DNA of 33,201 nucleotides from Candidatus Omnitrophota bacterium (GTDB taxonomy: Bacteria > Omnitrophota > Gorgyraeia > Gygaellales > Profunditerraquicolaceae): assembly GCA_016867115.1 (NCBI GenBank), contig VGKG01000014.1, forward strand, positions 1-33,201, given 5' to 3'. Below, one piece after another: positions 31,420 to 33,201 of this stretch. The translations under genes were made by a program, and so were the position numbers. Each line of letters begins with the position of its first letter. Within the stretch, counting starts at the first letter, position 1. The notes beneath the pieces are model-generated. The model searched no databases and was not told where the DNA came from. It saw only the letters and a program-made list of their open reading frames with translations.

Positions 31420-31627
31420 TTTTTATTTCCCGGATAGACTTGCCTGTTTTCCTGAGCAGGTGTATTTTTTTCAGGGCCTCTACCGTCGAATCATTAAAAT
31501 AACGGTAGCGGGTCTCGGGGCTGCGGCTGATCTCCTTGATAAGGCCGATTTTCAGGTAAAATTTTATCGTATAAATGGAATAACCGGTTGTCCGCGCTAA
31601 GTCTTTGATTAAATAGATGTTAGAAAT
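31406..31627 (-). CDS. Small MerR-family regulator with apparent ATT start
   Basis: A 73-residue protein consisting almost only of a MerR winged-helix DNA-binding domain: YLIKDLARTTGYSIYTIKFY, then LIKEISRSPETRYRYFND and the ALKKIHLLRKTGKSIREIKN helix. There is no effector domain. In frame between an upstream stop (TAG, before the ribosome site) and the conserved sequence there is no ATG, GTG or TTG. The first codon five bases after AGGAGG is ATT (31627-31625), so an ATT start is the best reading. ExeA overlaps its end by 14 bases. It probably regulates its own operon through the nearby palindrome. Confidence 0.8.
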   Translation of the reverse strand: MSNIYLIKDLARTTGYSIYTIKFYLKIGLIKEISRSPETRYRYFNDSTVEALKKIHLLRKTGKSIREIKNELL

Positions 31628-31632
31628 ATTAA

Positions 31633-31638
31633 CCTCCT
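31633..31638 (-). promoter_or_regulatory. Ribosome binding site of the MerR-type gene
   Basis: AGGAGG on the minus strand lies five bases before the ATT at 31627-31625. It decides the start, because no usual start codon lies at suitable distance. Confidence 0.8.
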
Positions 31639-31641
31639 CTA

Positions 31642-31657
31642 CTCTCTAGGTAGAGAG
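31642..31657. promoter_or_regulatory. Palindromic candidate operator at the promoter
   Basis: CTCTCTA (31642-31648) and TAGAGAG (31651-31657) form a perfect seven-base inverted repeat with a 2-base centre. It overlaps the end of the -10 element and the likely transcription start. Position suggests repression, perhaps by the MerR-type protein encoded immediately downstream. Confidence 0.65.
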
Positions 31658-31683
31658 CATAGCACTATTTTACGATTTGTCAA
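31656..31683 (-). promoter_or_regulatory. Sigma-70-type promoter of the secretin operon
   Basis: TTGACA (31683-31678), a 16-base spacer and TATGCT (31661-31656) read leftwards. It stands in the only gap between the repeat protein and the MerR-type gene and likely drives the long operon down to cobO. The spacer is 16 bases rather than the 19-20 typical of MerR-activated promoters, so classic MerR activation is unlikely. Confidence 0.85.
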
Positions 31684-31715
31684 GCATTAATTTAATTTAG
31701 GGGATTTTGCTTTTA

Positions 31716-33201
31716 TCAGGGGGTGGCGGAAGCGGTGTTGGAATAAGTCGAAATTATGGTGTTTTTCAGCGCATACACGCGGTAATAATAGGTAGTGCCT
31801 GCGGTCAGTCCGGTGTTAGAGTAGGAAGTGCTATTTGCTCCGAGCGTGGCAATAAGAGTAAATGGGCCGGCTGCAGAAGCGCTCCTCTCTACGCGGTAAT
31901 TCAACTCATCTGTGGCATGATCCTGCCAGGAGAGGTTTATCTGGGTCGGAGAAGCTGCGTTGGCAGTAAGGTTAGTAGGTGCTGGTATCTGCAGGGTAGC
32001 GGCGCTGGCTACATTAGAATAGCCGGAGCTGAAGGTGTCTTTATAAGCATAGACCCGGTAGTAATAGGTAACTCCGGGGCTGAGGCCGGTATTGGAGTAA
32101 CTGGTAGTATTGGCTGAGATCGAGGCGACCAGGGTAAAGGGCCCGTTTGCGGAAGAGCCCTTTTCTATGCGGAAGTTTCTTTCGTCATTTGTATTATCCT
32201 GCCAGGTAAGGTTGATCTGGCTGCTTGAGGCAGGCGCAGCAACTAGATTTGTAGGCGCATTGAATTGTGCAGTGGCGGCAGAAGCAGTGTTAGAGTATCC
32301 GGTGACTGCGCTGCTCTTATAGGCACAGACGCGGTAATAGTAGGTGGTAGACGGCGTAAGCCCGGTGTTAGTGTAGGTGGTAGTGTTGGCGGAGATCGAG
32401 GCGGCCAGGCTAAACGGGCCGGAGGAAGAGTTGCTGCGTTCAATGCGGAAGCTCTGTTCGTCGCTTGAATTGTCCTGCCAGGTGAGCTTTATCTCGGTGC
32501 TTGAAAGGGCGCTGGCAGCAAGGTTAGAAGGCGCCAGGAACTGCGGGGGGCTTACCGTGATGGTAACTGTTTCGGATGAGCTGAGCGTGCCATCTGATAC
32601 AATAAAGGTGACTTGATAAGTCCCTGTCTGATCTGCAGCCGGCGTCCAGCTACAGCCGCGGGTTGAAGCATTAAAGCTTGCTCCACTGGGCAGGCCGGTT
32701 GCGGAGTAGGTAAGGGTGCTGGAATCTACATCCGCGGCAGAGACAGTGAATTGCAGAAGGACGCCTGTATAGCCAGACCTGCTCCCTATGGGATTGAGCT
32801 CGGGTGCGTCATTTACCGGATTGACCGTAATCGAGACAGTGGCGCTATTGGAATCAGCCCTGCCATCATTAACCTTAAAAGTGAAACTATCAGAACCGAA
32901 GTAATTTGCCGTAGGTGTATATGTCAGGTTAGGCGCGTTGCCTGATAGCGTTCCATGGACAGGGTTAGTAAGGATAATATAGGTTAGGGGGTCGTTGTCC
33001 GCATCCTGCGCAGTCAGGATTATGGCTTTGGATGTGTCTTCGTTAGTAGAGACGCTTTGCGCATTGGCGACCGGCGCGTTATTGGTTGCAGGGGATACGC
33101 TGACCGTGGCCGTAATCGTCTCTGAGTCAGTGAGCTGTCCGTCGGAAACGCTGAAGGTCATCTGGTGGTTTCCGGCCTGATTCGATGCCGGCGTCCAGCT
33201 A
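31716..33201 (-). CDS. Large extracellular Ig-like / fibronectin type III repeat protein, C-terminal part
   Basis: The gene enters from the right edge without a start; 494 residues are visible. The order is: the end of a putative Ig domain (SWTPASNQAGNHQMTF), a tandem-95/cadherin-like repeat (NEDTSKAIILTAQDADNDPL, DSFTFKVNDG), a further putative Ig domain (GLPSGASFNASTRGCSWTPA), then three fibronectin type III domains of about 92, 92 and 88 residues. The protein ends in the last domain, with no LPXTG, PEP-CTERM or type IX-type tail visible. Likely exported or surface-attached adhesion, matrix or polysaccharide-binding role; substrate unknown. It is a separate unit from the genes downstream. 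Confidence 0.9.
   Translation of the reverse strand, partial: SWTPASNQAGNHQMTFSVSDGQLTDSETITATVSVSPATNNAPVANAQSVSTNEDTSKAIILTAQDADNDPLTYIILTNPVHGTLSGNAPNLTYTPTANYFGSDSFTFKVNDGRADSNSATVSITVNPVNDAPELNPIGSRSGYTGVLLQFTVSAADVDSSTLTYSATGLPSGASFNASTRGCSWTPAADQTGTYQVTFIVSDGTLSSSETVTITVSPPQFLAPSNLAASALSSTEIKLTWQDNSSDEQSFRIERSNSSSGPFSLAASISANTTTYTNTGLTPSTTYYYRVCAYKSSAVTGYSNTASAATAQFNAPTNLVAAPASSSQINLTWQDNTNDERNFRIEKGSSANGPFTLVASISANTTSYSNTGLSPGVTYYYRVYAYKDTFSSGYSNVASAATLQIPAPTNLTANAASPTQINLSWQDHATDELNYRVERSASAAGPFTLIATLGANSTSYSNTGLTAGTTYYYRVYALKNTIISTYSNTASATP
31719..32534 (-). repeat. Three tandem fibronectin type III repeats
   Basis: Units at 32534-32259, 32258-31983 and 31982-31719 (276, 276 and 264 bases) start with APSNL or APTNL, carry LTWQD or LSWQD, GPF, TTYYYRV and end near YSNTASA. 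The nucleotide sequence is also partly conserved between units, for example around the TYYYRV codons, suggesting duplication. Confidence 0.9.

Noticed and set aside
31719..32534. Repeats as a CRISPR-like array
   Set aside because: The unit length is about 276 bases, coding in one continuous frame as fibronectin type III domains. There are no short repeats with unique spacers.

Overview
The window is a densely packed bacterial chromosome segment in which every supported gene lies on the minus strand, so transcription runs from position 33201 towards 1. Neighbouring genes commonly overlap by 4-40 bases or are separated by a few bases. The content points to a Gram-negative-type (diderm), probably anaerobic bacterium. 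It includes lipid A-type acyltransferase, phosphoheptose genes, a secretin, a TonB system, a predicted PPi-dependent phosphofructokinase and a short-form ThiC. A small basic protein resembling one described from the PVC superphylum, and the overall style of the genes, make an uncultured PVC-related lineage such as Candidatus Omnitrophota my best guess. That placement is inference; no rRNA is present to test it.

Layout, in the direction of transcription. (1) 33201-31716: C-terminal part of a large extracellular protein with Ig-like and three fibronectin type III repeats. (2) 31683-22263: a clear promoter with an overlapping palindrome starts a long operon. It holds a small MerR-type regulator with an apparent ATT start, ExeA-like ATPase, GspC/PilP-like protein, secretin with a TonB-like C-terminal domain, response regulator, GAF/HD-GYP protein, MGDG-synthase-like glycosyltransferase, LpxL-like acyltransferase, polyprenol-phosphate-type GT2, Pcm, a small membrane exporter and CobO. 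(3) 22254-19162: promoter, cobalamin riboswitch, intrinsic terminator, BtuB-like receptor and TonB, a B12-uptake unit. (4) 19150-16791: promoter, ribosomal protein S21, TIM-barrel protein, Memo-like protein and DUF1844 protein. (5) 16790-16672: an AT-rich spacer with inverted and direct repeats. (6) 16671-7281: Trm112-like protein, AroQ, M24 peptidase, EF-P, AccB, AccC, Asp23, AmaP-like protein, PPi-type PFK, GmhA, RfaE2, ThiD2, ThiE, ThiC. (7) 7182-1: tRNA-Gly(CCC), degenerate LysM/M23 lipoprotein, archaeal-type ATPase, phosphoesterase, HIT protein, dGTPase-like protein, GAF/HD-GYP protein, SPOR protein, small basic protein, SH3 protein and the start of a site-2 protease.

The genes fit together mainly as envelope biology (secretin assembly, glycolipid and lipid A acylation, heptose supply, SPOR, LysM/M23 and SH3 proteins), cofactor supply (B12 import and adenosylation, thiamin) and core metabolism (fatty-acid initiation, shikimate, glycolysis). 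The points I find most worth a second look are the secretin with a TonB-like C-terminus, the ThiD2/ThiE pair that a single base in a six-A run would fuse, the ATT-initiated MerR gene with a palindrome at its promoter, and the predicted PPi-dependent phosphofructokinase. I found no CRISPR array, transposase, integrase or other mobile element, and no defence system.
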